Of a DNA stretch of 64,000 bases, positions 26,337-34,408 are shown piece after piece. Source of the stretch: DASUPK01 sp963831605 (GTDB taxonomy: Bacteria; Actinomycetota; Thermoleophilia; Solirubrobacterales; 70-9); assembly GCA_963831605.1 (NCBI GenBank), contig CAWHQR010000005.1:310001-374000 (forward strand), written 5' to 3'. Position numbers and translations under genes: made by a program. Within the stretch, counting starts at the first letter, position 1, and every line of letters begins with the position of its first letter. The notes under the pieces were generated by a model. That model was not told the origin of the DNA and searched no databases. It was given only the letters and a program-made list of their open reading frames with translations.

Positions 26337-27551
26337 ATGGCCGGGCTCGAGTACGCGGGGTTCTGGCGGCGGGCCTTGGCCTCGCTGCTCGACAACGCAG
26401 TCTGGATCGTCTTCTTCTTCTGGATCTACGCGAACGCCGTGGCCGTGGCGTTCGACGCGAGCGATACGGCCGGGCTCGTCTCGGTGATCGTCTTCCTCTC
26501 GCTCTGGTTCAACTACTTCGCCTTCTGCGAATGGCGCTGGGGGCAGACGATCGGCAAGAACGCGACGGGCCTCGAGGTTCGCTCCGTGGACGGAGCCGAG
26601 CGGCTCACCTACGGGCAGGCGAGCATCCGCAACCTGCTGCGCCTGGTCGACTTCTTCGGGATCGGCGAGCTGATGATCGCCTTCTCGAAGCGGAAGCAGC
26701 GCCTCGGGGACAGGGCCGCCGGGACCGTCGTGGTCAGGCGCAGGCGGGAGCCCGTCCCAGCCCCGATCGGCGGCGGTGCCGAGCCCGTCGTGCCGCCGGC
26801 ACCGCCGACCCCTGCCCCGGCTCCGGCGCCGAAGGAGGCGGAGCCCACCCTGCCCGAGATCACCTGGGGATTCGGCGAGTCGATCTGGTGGCTGATCGGC
26901 GGGTTGCTGCTGGTGGTGATCGTCCCGCCCCTGCTCGTCCTGCCGTTCGACTCCAAGCTCGCCAGCGACCCGGACCACGCCAGCGACGCCGCGATCCTCG
27001 CCACGCAGGCGCTCTTCGACGGGCTGCTGATCGCGGTGGCGGTCGCGGTCGCCTCGGACTGGAAGTTCAACCTTCGGCAGGCGCTGGGGCGATTGGGCCT
27101 GAGGGGCTTCCAACCCTCCGCCTTCGGCTGGATGTTCGCCGTGCTCGGGGTCTACTACGTCGGCGCGATCGCCTTTTCCGCGCTGGTCGTTCAGCCCAAG
27201 CAGGAGGACATCGGCAAGCAGCTCGGCGTCTGCAACCCGGGGATCGGGATCGCGATCTTCGCGGTGCTGGCGATCATCGTGCTGGCACCGATCGCCGAGG
27301 AGATCTTCTTCCGGGGCTTCTTCTTCGCCGGCCTGCGGCAGAAGTGGTCGCTCTGGCCCTCGGCCCTTCTCTCAGGCGCTGTCTTCGGCCTCGTGCACGC
27401 ACCCACCGGTCCCACGGCCGCGATCCCCCTCGCCGGCCTGGGGGTGGGGCTGGCTTGGCTGTACAACAAGACCGGATCGATCTACCCGAGCATGCTCGCT
27501 CACTTCCTGAACAACGCGATCGCGATCAGCGTGGTCATCGGCAAGTGTTGA
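26337..27551 (+). CDS. RDD-domain/CPBP intramembrane protease fusion
   Basis: A 404-residue membrane protein. The N-terminal RDD domain (about 1-130) has GFWRRALASLLDNAV, WGQTIGK and QRLGDRAAGT. A Pro/Ala linker (135-175) leads to a CPBP (CaaX-protease/bacteriocin-processing) domain with EEIFFRGFFF (motif 1, Glu-Glu...Arg), FGLVHAPTG (motif 2) and HFLNN (motif 3). The motifs needed for glutamic intramembrane proteolysis are present. ATG at 26337 follows the HAD stop by 1 nt. The gene ends in TTGA, where the ABC ATPase starts, suggesting it matures or protects against the exporter's substrate. Confidence 0.87.
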   Translation: MAGLEYAGFWRRALASLLDNAVWIVFFFWIYANAVAVAFDASDTAGLVSVIVFLSLWFNYFAFCEWRWGQTIGKNATGLEVRSVDGAERLTYGQASIRNLLRLVDFFGIGELMIAFSKRKQRLGDRAAGTVVVRRRREPVPAPIGGGAEPVVPPAPPTPAPAPAPKEAEPTLPEITWGFGESIWWLIGGLLLVVIVPPLLVLPFDSKLASDPDHASDAAILATQALFDGLLIAVAVAVASDWKFNLRQALGRLGLRGFQPSAFGWMFAVLGVYYVGAIAFSALVVQPKQEDIGKQLGVCNPGIGIAIFAVLAIIVLAPIAEEIFFRGFFFAGLRQKWSLWPSALLSGAVFGLVHAPTGPTAAIPLAGLGVGLAWLYNKTGSIYPSMLAHFLNNAIAISVVIGKC

Positions 27552-28486
27552 ACGGTGAGGCGCAGCCGGCCGTCAGCGCGCACGGATTGACCAAGTCCTA
27601 TGGCGACCGCGTCGCCGTCGCGGGCATCGACTTCGAGGTCGAGCCCGGCGTCTGCTTCGGCTTCCTGGGGCCCAACGGCGCCGGCAAGACGACGACGATG
27701 AAGACGATCTATGGCCTCGCCACGGTCGACGACGGCGAGCTGCGCGTGCTCGGGCTGGACGCGAACCGGCACCGCCGGCAGATCAAGAGCCGGATCGGGG
27801 TCGTTCCGCAGGAGACCAATCTCGATGGCGAGTTGACCGTCCGGGAGAACCTCCTCCAACAGGCTCGCTACTTCGGGATCGACTCCCAGAAGGCGAATGA
27901 TCGCGCGGAGGAGCTGCTCAGCTTCTCCCTGCTGGGCGACCGAGCCGAGGAGCGCATCAACAGCCTCTCCGGAGGAATGAAGCGCCGTCTGCTGATCTCA
28001 CGCGCGCTGATGGGAGATCCGGAGCTGGTCGTGCTCGATGAGCCGACCACGGGGCTCGACCCGCAGGCCCGGCTGGCCGTCTGGAACGCGCTCGACCGGC
28101 TCCGGCGCCGCGGCGTCACCCTGTTGCTCACCACGCACTACATGGAGGAGGCGGAGCGTCTCTGCGACCGCCTGGTGATCATGGACGAGGGCCGGATCGT
28201 CACTGACGGCAAGCCCTCCGATCTCGTCGCGGAGCACGTCGGGCGAGAGGTTCTCGAGCTGCGGCTCGACGATGGCTGCGATCCCGGCCGTCTCGTCGGC
28301 TCGCTTGACGGACGGATCCAGGGCCATGACCGCAACGAGCAGACGCTGATGCTCTACGCCGATGATGCCGAGCAGGTGCTGGAGGAGCTCGACCAGGATG
28401 CGTTCCCGACTGAGTCGGCGCTGGTCCGCCGGGCGACTCTGGAGGACGTCTTCCTGCGCCTGACCGGAAGGAGCCTGCGCGAGTAA
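27548..28486 (+). CDS. ABC transporter ATP-binding protein (NodI/DrrA-like)
   Basis: A 312-residue exporter ATPase. Walker A GPNGAGKTT, Q-loop VVPQETN, signature LSGGMKRR, Walker B LVVLDEPTTGLDP and H-loop TTHYME are intact; a C-terminal regulatory extension follows (about 215-312), as in DrrA/NodI-type exporters. The start is a TTG at 27548 that overlaps the previous stop (TTGA); no other start fits the N-terminal homology. The permease starts on the last base of its stop codon. Confidence 0.93.
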   Translation: MNGEAQPAVSAHGLTKSYGDRVAVAGIDFEVEPGVCFGFLGPNGAGKTTTMKTIYGLATVDDGELRVLGLDANRHRRQIKSRIGVVPQETNLDGELTVRENLLQQARYFGIDSQKANDRAEELLSFSLLGDRAEERINSLSGGMKRRLLISRALMGDPELVVLDEPTTGLDPQARLAVWNALDRLRRRGVTLLLTTHYMEEAERLCDRLVIMDEGRIVTDGKPSDLVAEHVGREVLELRLDDGCDPGRLVGSLDGRIQGHDRNEQTLMLYADDAEQVLEELDQDAFPTESALVRRATLEDVFLRLTGRSLRE

Positions 28487-29310
28487 TGGCCATGTTGGAA
28501 GAGCCTGGCTTCGCGGGGCTCGGCCCACGGATCCCGCTGCGGGAGATGGTTCCGGTGCCGCGCCTCGCCGGCGCCGTCTGGCTGCGCAACGCCAGGGTCT
28601 TCTCGAAGCTCTGGCGCGGCGCGCTGCTGCCCACCTTCGCGGACCCGTTCCTCTATCTGCTGGCGATGGGATTCGGGCTCGGCACGTATATCGCCCACAT
28701 CAACGGCATTCCCTACAAGAACTTCATCGCCCCGGGGCTGATCGCCTCGGCGGCGATGTGGAGCTCGGCCTTCGAGACGACCTACAACGTCTACTTCCGG
28801 ATGAACGAGCTGCGGCTCTACGACAACGTCCTCTCGACTCCCGTCGAGGTCCAGGACCTGGTCGCCGGCGACCTGCTCTGGAGCGCGAGCCGCGCCACGG
28901 TCTACGGGATCGTCGTCCTGGTCGTGGTCTCGGCCTTCGGCCTGGTCGACTCGATGTGGGCGATTGCGATCCCGCCGTTCGTCTTCCTCGGCGGCCTCTG
29001 CTTCTCGGTGATCGGCTACACGTTCACCGCGCTGATTCCCAAGATCGACCTCTACTCCTACTTCTTCACCCTGGGGATCACTCCGATGTTCCTGTTCTCG
29101 GGGATCTTCTTTCCGTTCAATCAGCTGCCCGGCTGGGTGAGCGTGGTGGCCTGGTTCAGCCCGCTCTACCACCTCGTGGAGATCACCCGCGGGCTGGCGA
29201 CCGGGCCCGAGCTGTGGTCGGTCGTCGGCAACGCGACCTGGCTCGCGATCGTCACCGCGCTGCTCTTCACGATCCCGGTCCGCGCCCTGCGGAAGAAACT
29301 CGTCGCTTGA
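28486..29310 (+). CDS. ABC-2 type exporter permease (NodJ/DrrB-like)
   Basis: A 274-residue permease with six transmembrane helices and the ABC-2 signature FLFSGIFFPFNQLPGW...FSPLYHLVEITRG near the C-terminus, characteristic of the NodJ/DrrB group. The ATG overlaps the ATPase stop (TAATG). Together they should export a hydrophobic compound, lipid or polysaccharide precursor; the substrate cannot be told. Confidence 0.92.
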   Translation: MAMLEEPGFAGLGPRIPLREMVPVPRLAGAVWLRNARVFSKLWRGALLPTFADPFLYLLAMGFGLGTYIAHINGIPYKNFIAPGLIASAAMWSSAFETTYNVYFRMNELRLYDNVLSTPVEVQDLVAGDLLWSASRATVYGIVVLVVVSAFGLVDSMWAIAIPPFVFLGGLCFSVIGYTFTALIPKIDLYSYFFTLGITPMFLFSGIFFPFNQLPGWVSVVAWFSPLYHLVEITRGLATGPELWSVVGNATWLAIVTALLFTIPVRALRKKLVA

Positions 29311-29381
29311 GGCCGGAATCTTCGACTTTTTCTTGCTCGCGCAAACGCATCCGGCCGCTCGATGTTGCACAATGCCGCGTC

Positions 29382-30293
29382 GTGATTCGGGGAGGGAAGA
29401 TCTTCATTGCGCTGGCGGTCGTCGCGGCAGCGCTCGTGCTGCCCGTCGCCTCGGCGAGCGCGGCGGCCGGCGCCCCGACGCTCGCGCTGAGCGGCCCGAA
29501 GAGCCCGAGCCTCCTCGACAAGGTGACCGCGGTGGGCAACCTGCCCGGCGCGACCGGCGGCGAGAACGTCACCGTCGAGGTGGACGCCAGCGGCAACACG
29601 GTCGAGAAGAAGCAGCTCACGGTCGGCGCCAACGGGAAGTTCCAGTTCCCCTTCGTGATCGATTCCTGCTGCAACTACGAGGTGACCGCCACCAGCGGCG
29701 GGCAGAGCGCCCAGCCGCAGCGGTTCACCGTCCGCGTGCCGAAGCACCTCGGCAAGGGCGCGATCACCCATCTCTACAACCAGTCGCTGGTCGACCAGGG
29801 CTACTACACGGGTGGCCACGTCAGCGGCAAGTTCAACCACGGCTCGCAGCTCGCGACCCTGGCGTTCCGGAAGGTCAACAACATGGCCCGGAACTACCAG
29901 TACAAGCCGGTCATCTTCCAGAAGCTGCTGCAGGGGAAGGGCGGCTTCAAGCCGCGCTACCACTCCGGTCATCACGTCGAGGTGGACATCTCCCGCCAGG
30001 TGATGGCGCTGGTGAACGGCGACAACGTGGTCGCCACCTTCCATGTCTCGACCGGCAAGCCCTCCACCCCGACGGTGCGAGGGACCTACCACTTCTATCG
30101 CAAGGACCCGGGCTACAACTCGGAGGGGATGTACTTCTCCGTCTACTTCATCCGGGGCTACGCGACTCACGGCTACAACCCCGTGCCGATGCACGAGGCG
30201 GCGAGCCACGGCTGCGTCAGGAATCCGATCCCGTTCTCGCAGTACATCTACAACTGGATCAACCTCGGCGACGCCATCCACATCTACCTCTAG
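29382..30293 (+). CDS. L,D-transpeptidase (YkuD domain)
   Basis: A 303-residue exported enzyme that cross-links murein 3-3 or attaches proteins to it. A signal peptide (about 1-28, ending SASAAAG) is followed by an Ig-like beta domain (29-125), a peptidoglycan-binding-like helical segment (HLYNQSLVDQGYYTGG, 130-180), and the YkuD domain with catalytic Cys in ASHGCVR and the preceding His of the active site. The start is the GTG at 29382; an upstream frame is open but lacks homology. CCNYEVTA contains two adjacent Cys in the first domain. Confidence 0.9.
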   Translation: MIRGGKIFIALAVVAAALVLPVASASAAAGAPTLALSGPKSPSLLDKVTAVGNLPGATGGENVTVEVDASGNTVEKKQLTVGANGKFQFPFVIDSCCNYEVTATSGGQSAQPQRFTVRVPKHLGKGAITHLYNQSLVDQGYYTGGHVSGKFNHGSQLATLAFRKVNNMARNYQYKPVIFQKLLQGKGGFKPRYHSGHHVEVDISRQVMALVNGDNVVATFHVSTGKPSTPTVRGTYHFYRKDPGYNSEGMYFSVYFIRGYATHGYNPVPMHEAASHGCVRNPIPFSQYIYNWINLGDAIHIYL

Positions 30294-30320
30294 CGGCCAC
30301 CAGCCGCTCACCTCAGGCCG

Positions 30321-31262
30321 ATGAGGGTTCTCGTCGCCGGCGCGACCGGCGCAATCGGCCGGCCGCTGGTCAGGCAGCTCCGGGAGGCGGGACACGAAGT
30401 CGCGGGGACGACGAGGTCTCCACAGCGAGCCGAGTCGCTCCGGGCGATGGGGGTGAAGCCGATGGTCCTCGACGTGCGCGACACCGATGCCCTGAGGACC
30501 ACCGTGATGGAGGCGGAGCCCGAGGTCGTGATCAATCAGCTCACCAGCCTTCCCGACAAGATCAACTACCGGAAGTTTGCCGAGACCTTCGCTGCGAACA
30601 ACGAGCTGCGCGGCACCGTCGCCCCGGCGCTCGCCGGAATAGCCGCCGAGGCTGGAGCACGACGCCTGATCGCGCAGAGCGTCTGCTTCTTCTATGCCTC
30701 CACCGGCAAACGTGTCCATGGCGAGGACGACCCGCTGCTGGAGCTTCCACCCGAGACTCCGATGTCTTCGGGGATCACCGCCGCGGCTGCGCTCGAGCGC
30801 TCGACCATCGAGACTCCGGGCCTCGAGGGGATCGTTCTTCGATATGGCTACCTCTACGGCCCCGAGGTTGGCTCCGTGCCCGGTGGCTTCGAGGTCGATG
30901 AAGTACGGCGTCGCCGCTACCCGATCGTCGGGGACGGCACCGGGATCTTCTCGATGGTCCATGTGGAGGATGCCGCGTCCGCGGCTGTGGCCGCGGTCGA
31001 GCGGGGGGCCCCGGGCATCTACAACATCTGCGACGACGACCCGGCGCCCTTGGCGGAATGGCTTCCGGTCTGCGCGGAGGCGCTCGGCGCCAAGTCGCCG
31101 CGGCGCGTTCCGGTCTGGCTGGCCAACCGGATCGTCGGGAAGCAGGCGGTGGGGATGGCCACCCGGCTCGAGGGTGCCTCGAATGAGAAGGCCAAGCGGG
31201 ACCTCGGTTGGCAACCGAGGTATCCGAGCTGGCGGCAGGGCTTCCGCGAGGCTCTGGGCTAG
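30321..31262 (+). CDS. NAD-dependent epimerase/dehydratase-like protein
   Basis: A 313-residue extended short-chain dehydrogenase fold protein. The GATGAIG nucleotide-binding motif is at 7-13, and VLRYGYLYGP is a typical extended-SDR segment. The expected YxxxK catalytic pair is not visible: the position after SVCFFY lacks it, so the enzyme may be non-canonical. The C-terminal RDLGWQPRYPSWRQGF is usual for this group. It is convergent with the next gene by a 4-nt overlap. Substrate unknown. Confidence 0.82.
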   Translation: MRVLVAGATGAIGRPLVRQLREAGHEVAGTTRSPQRAESLRAMGVKPMVLDVRDTDALRTTVMEAEPEVVINQLTSLPDKINYRKFAETFAANNELRGTVAPALAGIAAEAGARRLIAQSVCFFYASTGKRVHGEDDPLLELPPETPMSSGITAAAALERSTIETPGLEGIVLRYGYLYGPEVGSVPGGFEVDEVRRRRYPIVGDGTGIFSMVHVEDAASAAVAAVERGAPGIYNICDDDPAPLAEWLPVCAEALGAKSPRRVPVWLANRIVGKQAVGMATRLEGASNEKAKRDLGWQPRYPSWRQGFREALG

Positions 31263-31789
31263 CGCTCGGTCCGAGCCACGATCGCAGTCCCGATCCCGAG
31301 GATCGCCGCCAGCAGCCCGCCGCCGGCGAGCACGAAGAGGACGTAGCCGTAGTTCTTGCCTCCCTCGTGTCCGAAGCTGATCACGGGGTCGACGGCCCCG
31401 GGGACCGTGGTCGGGGACACCGCCTCGTAGTCGCCGGCCTCAGGAACCCGCAGCTTCGCGATCGGCTTCCGCACGTAGTCGCCGTCATCGAACTGATCGA
31501 AGACGTAGGGCGTTGACCCGAGCAACAGCTGGCCGCTGGTCGTTCGGACCCGCAGCTGCAGGTGCGGCGGTACGGCGAGGGTCCCGCCGCCGCTCTTTGC
31601 GGTCCGCTCTCCGTAGAAGATGATCACGTCGCCCGCCGGCAGGTTGACCGAGTCTCGGCCAGGCACGGCAACCTGACCGTACGCGTCGGCGTCCCGGTCA
31701 CCCCCGATCAGCTCGGCCACGAAGAGGACGACGGCGACGACCACGGTGATCACGACGACGCCGACCGCGAGCCTGTAGCCGGTCCGCAT
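31259..31789 (-). CDS. Membrane protein with beta-domain, function unknown
   Basis: A 176-residue protein with an N-terminal transmembrane helix (8-28), an extracytoplasmic beta-rich domain (35-145; GDVIIFYGERT, LRVPEAGDYEAVSP) and a C-terminal transmembrane helix (150-170). The segment LRVPEAGDYEAVSP...PVISFG resembles VQVTEPGSYTVKAEP...PKILLG in the remnant at 32389-32582, on the other side of pyrE. No named family is recognised. It shares a palindromic leaderless promoter with pyrE. Confidence 0.72.
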   Translation of the reverse strand: MRTGYRLAVGVVVITVVVAVVLFVAELIGGDRDADAYGQVAVPGRDSVNLPAGDVIIFYGERTAKSGGGTLAVPPHLQLRVRTTSGQLLLGSTPYVFDQFDDGDYVRKPIAKLRVPEAGDYEAVSPTTVPGAVDPVISFGHEGGKNYGYVLFVLAGGGLLAAILGIGTAIVARTER

Positions 31790-31795
31790 CGCCGC

Positions 31796-31805
31796 ATCCT
31801 AGGAT
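31796..31805. promoter_or_regulatory. Palindromic divergent -10 (ATCCTAGGAT)
   Basis: The perfect 10-bp palindrome ATCCTAGGAT contains TAGGAT on both strands. Each copy lies exactly 6 nt from a start codon: pyrE ATG at 31812 (plus) and the membrane protein ATG at 31789 (minus). The two hexamers share 2 bp, so RNA polymerase could occupy only one direction at a time. Confidence 0.6.
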
Positions 31806-31811
31806 GCCCCG

Positions 31812-32387
31812 ATGCCAGCGGACCTGGACGGAGCCCGCGACGCACTGCTCGCCGAGCTGCGCGAGCACGCGCTCGTGATCGGCGAGGTCACCCTTTCCAG
31901 CGGCCAGAAGGCCCAGTACTACGTCGACGCCAAGCGGGCCCTGTTGCGGCCTCCGGCCTTTCTCGCGGTGGGTGAGCTGATCGCGGCCGAGGCGACGGAG
32001 CGGGGCGCGGCGGCCGTCGGCGGGATGACCATGGGCGCCGACCCTCTCGCCAGCGCGGCGATCGGGGCCGAGGGAGGCGACGCGTTGATCGCGTTCTTCG
32101 TTCGCAAGGAGAAGAAGGAGCACGGGCTGCAGCGCTGGATCGAGGGGCCGGTGCTCGAGCCCGGAACCCGCTGCCTGGTCGTCGAGGACGTAGTGACGAC
32201 AGGCGGCTCGACGGTGCGGGCGATCGAGCGGATCCTCGAGGAGGGACACGAGATCGCGGGGGTCGTCTCGGTCGTGGACCGTCTCGCCGGCGGCGGCGAG
32301 GCGATCCAGGAGGCTTCGGGTGGCGCGCCCTACCGGCCGCTCGTCACGATCGACGAGCTGTATCCCGAGCGCCCCGACCGGTCCTGA
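31812..32387 (+). CDS. pyrE: Orotate phosphoribosyltransferase
   Basis: PyrE transfers ribose phosphate from PRPP to orotate in pyrimidine synthesis. The 191-residue protein has the substrate-binding segment LSSGQKAQYYVDAKRALL, the flexible-loop basic stretch FFVRKEKKEHG, and the PRPP-binding motif VVEDVVTTGGST. Length fits the family. It is transcribed from the palindromic divergent promoter, leaderless, and not clustered with other pyr genes. Confidence 0.95.
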   Translation: MPADLDGARDALLAELREHALVIGEVTLSSGQKAQYYVDAKRALLRPPAFLAVGELIAAEATERGAAAVGGMTMGADPLASAAIGAEGGDALIAFFVRKEKKEHGLQRWIEGPVLEPGTRCLVVEDVVTTGGSTVRAIERILEEGHEIAGVVSVVDRLAGGGEAIQEASGGAPYRPLVTIDELYPERPDRS

Positions 32388-32388
32388 C

Positions 32389-32582
32389 TCACTTGCCGAG
32401 CAGGATCTTCGGCTCGACGCCGCCCTCGATGGCCGGCTCGGCCTTGACGGTGTAGCTGCCGGGCTCGGTGACCTGGACCGTGCCGACCAGGGCACGGCTC
32501 CACGGCGACCTGAAGCTGGCCGGGCACGCCGGAAGGCGATCACGCCGATTGCGATCAGGGCGATGACCATGCGCGGCAGCAT
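32389..32582 (-). pseudogene. Frameshifted small membrane protein remnant
   Basis: On the minus strand a start region (ATG at 32582 or 32570) encodes a short transmembrane stretch, MVIALIAIGVIAF. The C-terminal frame is different and encodes ALVGTVQVTEPGSYTVKAEP...EPKILLGK ending at 32389. One missing base (or two extra) between about 32500 and 32530 would join them into a 60-65-residue protein. The C-terminal part resembles part of the 31259-31789 product. It is convergent with pyrE (stops 2 nt apart) and divergent from the next gene. Confidence 0.5.
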
Positions 32583-32599
32583 ATGGACGGGAGCGCACG

Positions 32600-34408
32600 A
32601 TGGCATCCCGAATTGCGAGGATGCCCGGCTCTATGGATGCGAGAGGGGGCGCGTCAGCGCCACCCGATTCAGGCGGGATGACACGGCGAGAGGTGGGGCT
32701 CGCCGCCCTCGGGGCCTGCCTGCTGGCGATCGTGATGACCTGGCCCCTGATCTGGCATCTGGGGTGGACGGTCCCGCGCGACATCGGCGACCCCCTGGCC
32801 GAGGCCTGGCAGCCGGCCTGGGGCGGACACGCCCTGCTCCACCAGCCGCTCCACTTCTTCGACGCCAACCGCTTCTGGCCGACCAAGTACTCGCTCGCCT
32901 TCGGGGACGCGCTGATCGGCTACGCGCCGGCCGGACTGATCGGCTCGGGCCCGCACGCGGCGATGGTCCGCTACGACCTGCTCTTCATCTTCGCCTACGC
33001 CATGGCCTTCTTCGGGGCGTATCTGCTCGCCCGTGAGCTCGGCCTGGGGCCGGTCGGAGCCGTGGTCGCCGGCGCGGCCTTCGCGTACGCGCCGTACCGG
33101 CTCGAGCAGGACGGCCACCTCCAGGTGATCTCGAGCGGCGGTATCCCGCTGGCCGCCGCCTTCGCCGTGCGCGGCATCCGGCAGCGGAGCCACTGGTGGA
33201 TCTTCTGGGCCTGGATCGTGGCGGCCTGGCAGTTGTCGATCGGCTGGGCGCTCGGCCTTCCGTTCGCCTACGGGATCGCCGGGGCCGTGCTGATCGGGGT
33301 GATCGCCTGGCTCCTCCGTGGGCGCCCACCGGTACCGCGCCGGATGCTCATCGCCGGGATCGCCGGCGCGATCGTCTTCACGCTGTTCTCGTACTGGATC
33401 GCGCACGCCTATCTCTACATCGGGGACCACTTCCCGGCGTCGAAGCGCAGTCCGCAGGAGGTGGCGGCCTTCTCGGGGCCGCTCAAGGTGTTCCTCACGG
33501 CGCCGGAGGAGAACTTCGTCTGGGGACACGCCACCGCCGGCATCCGCGACTCGCTCACGACCTGGCAGGAGAAGACGCTCTTTCCAGGCGCGGTGATCCT
33601 GCTGTTGGCGATCGCCGGGCTGTGGTCGAGCAGTTTCAGCAAGCGCTGGCGCATCTGGCTTGGGATCGCGGCCGTCGCGTTCTTGGTGCTCTCGCTCGGT
33701 TTTCGCGAGGGGGGAGGCTTGCTCTGGCCCTATCGCGTCCTCTACGAGGCGCTTCCCGGCTGGAACGGAATCCGCACCCCGGGCCGGATGGCGACCTTCA
33801 CCTCGCTTGCTCTCGCCCTGCTTGCGGCGGGCGGGGCGGAGGCCGCGATCAGGGCGGCCCGGCGGCATCGATGGCCCGCCTGGTCGGCGGTCGCGGTCAC
33901 GGCCGTGCTCGCGCTGGCGATCGTCACCGAGGGCCGCAGCCTGCCGTTCGATCCCTTCGACAACCAGGCGGAGCCCGAGGTACCGCCGGCTCTCGCCTCG
34001 ACCGCCGACATCCCCCAGCCCCAGCTCCACCTCCCGGCGCTCACCGCCAAGGAGAACCGCGCATTCCAGCTGGAATCGACTCAGGGCTTCCCGGAGATCG
34101 TCAACGGGCGGGCCAGCACCAATCCGGCGATCGTCCTCGACCTGGTCAAGCACATGGCGACCTTCCCCGACGCCGCGACCGTGAGGGAGCTGCAGGCGTA
34201 CGGGGTTCGCACCGTGGTGCTGCACCTCGGGCTGACAGAGGGCACGCCGCAGGCCGGCGCGCAGCGCAAGCCGATCGCGGGCCTGCCCTTGAGGCGCTAC
34301 CGGCTGCCGGACCGCCCGGGGCTGGTCTTCTACGAGGTGGGCTCTTCGAGCGCCAGTCCGGTGCGGAGCGCGGGTTCACGGGCGCCCGGCGCCTCTGGGC
34401 CCGACTGA
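32600..34408 (+). CDS. Polytopic membrane protein, GT-C glycosyltransferase-like
   Basis: A 602-residue protein with about ten transmembrane helices in residues 30-420 and a C-terminal soluble domain. The first extracytoplasmic loop has acidic residues (PRDIGDPLAEAWQPAWGGHALLHQP) where GT-C enzymes carry their Asp-x-Asp-type site, and a later segment reads LGFREGGGLLWPYRVLYEALPGWNGIRTPGRM, typical of this group. Lipid-linked sugar donor use is expected but unproven. ATG at 32600 or 32678 may be the real start. The 3' end overlaps the convergent gene by 79 bp. Confidence 0.78.
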   Translation: MASRIARMPGSMDARGGASAPPDSGGMTRREVGLAALGACLLAIVMTWPLIWHLGWTVPRDIGDPLAEAWQPAWGGHALLHQPLHFFDANRFWPTKYSLAFGDALIGYAPAGLIGSGPHAAMVRYDLLFIFAYAMAFFGAYLLARELGLGPVGAVVAGAAFAYAPYRLEQDGHLQVISSGGIPLAAAFAVRGIRQRSHWWIFWAWIVAAWQLSIGWALGLPFAYGIAGAVLIGVIAWLLRGRPPVPRRMLIAGIAGAIVFTLFSYWIAHAYLYIGDHFPASKRSPQEVAAFSGPLKVFLTAPEENFVWGHATAGIRDSLTTWQEKTLFPGAVILLLAIAGLWSSSFSKRWRIWLGIAAVAFLVLSLGFREGGGLLWPYRVLYEALPGWNGIRTPGRMATFTSLALALLAAGGAEAAIRAARRHRWPAWSAVAVTAVLALAIVTEGRSLPFDPFDNQAEPEVPPALASTADIPQPQLHLPALTAKENRAFQLESTQGFPEIVNGRASTNPAIVLDLVKHMATFPDAATVRELQAYGVRTVVLHLGLTEGTPQAGAQRKPIAGLPLRRYRLPDRPGLVFYEVGSSSASPVRSAGSRAPGASGPD

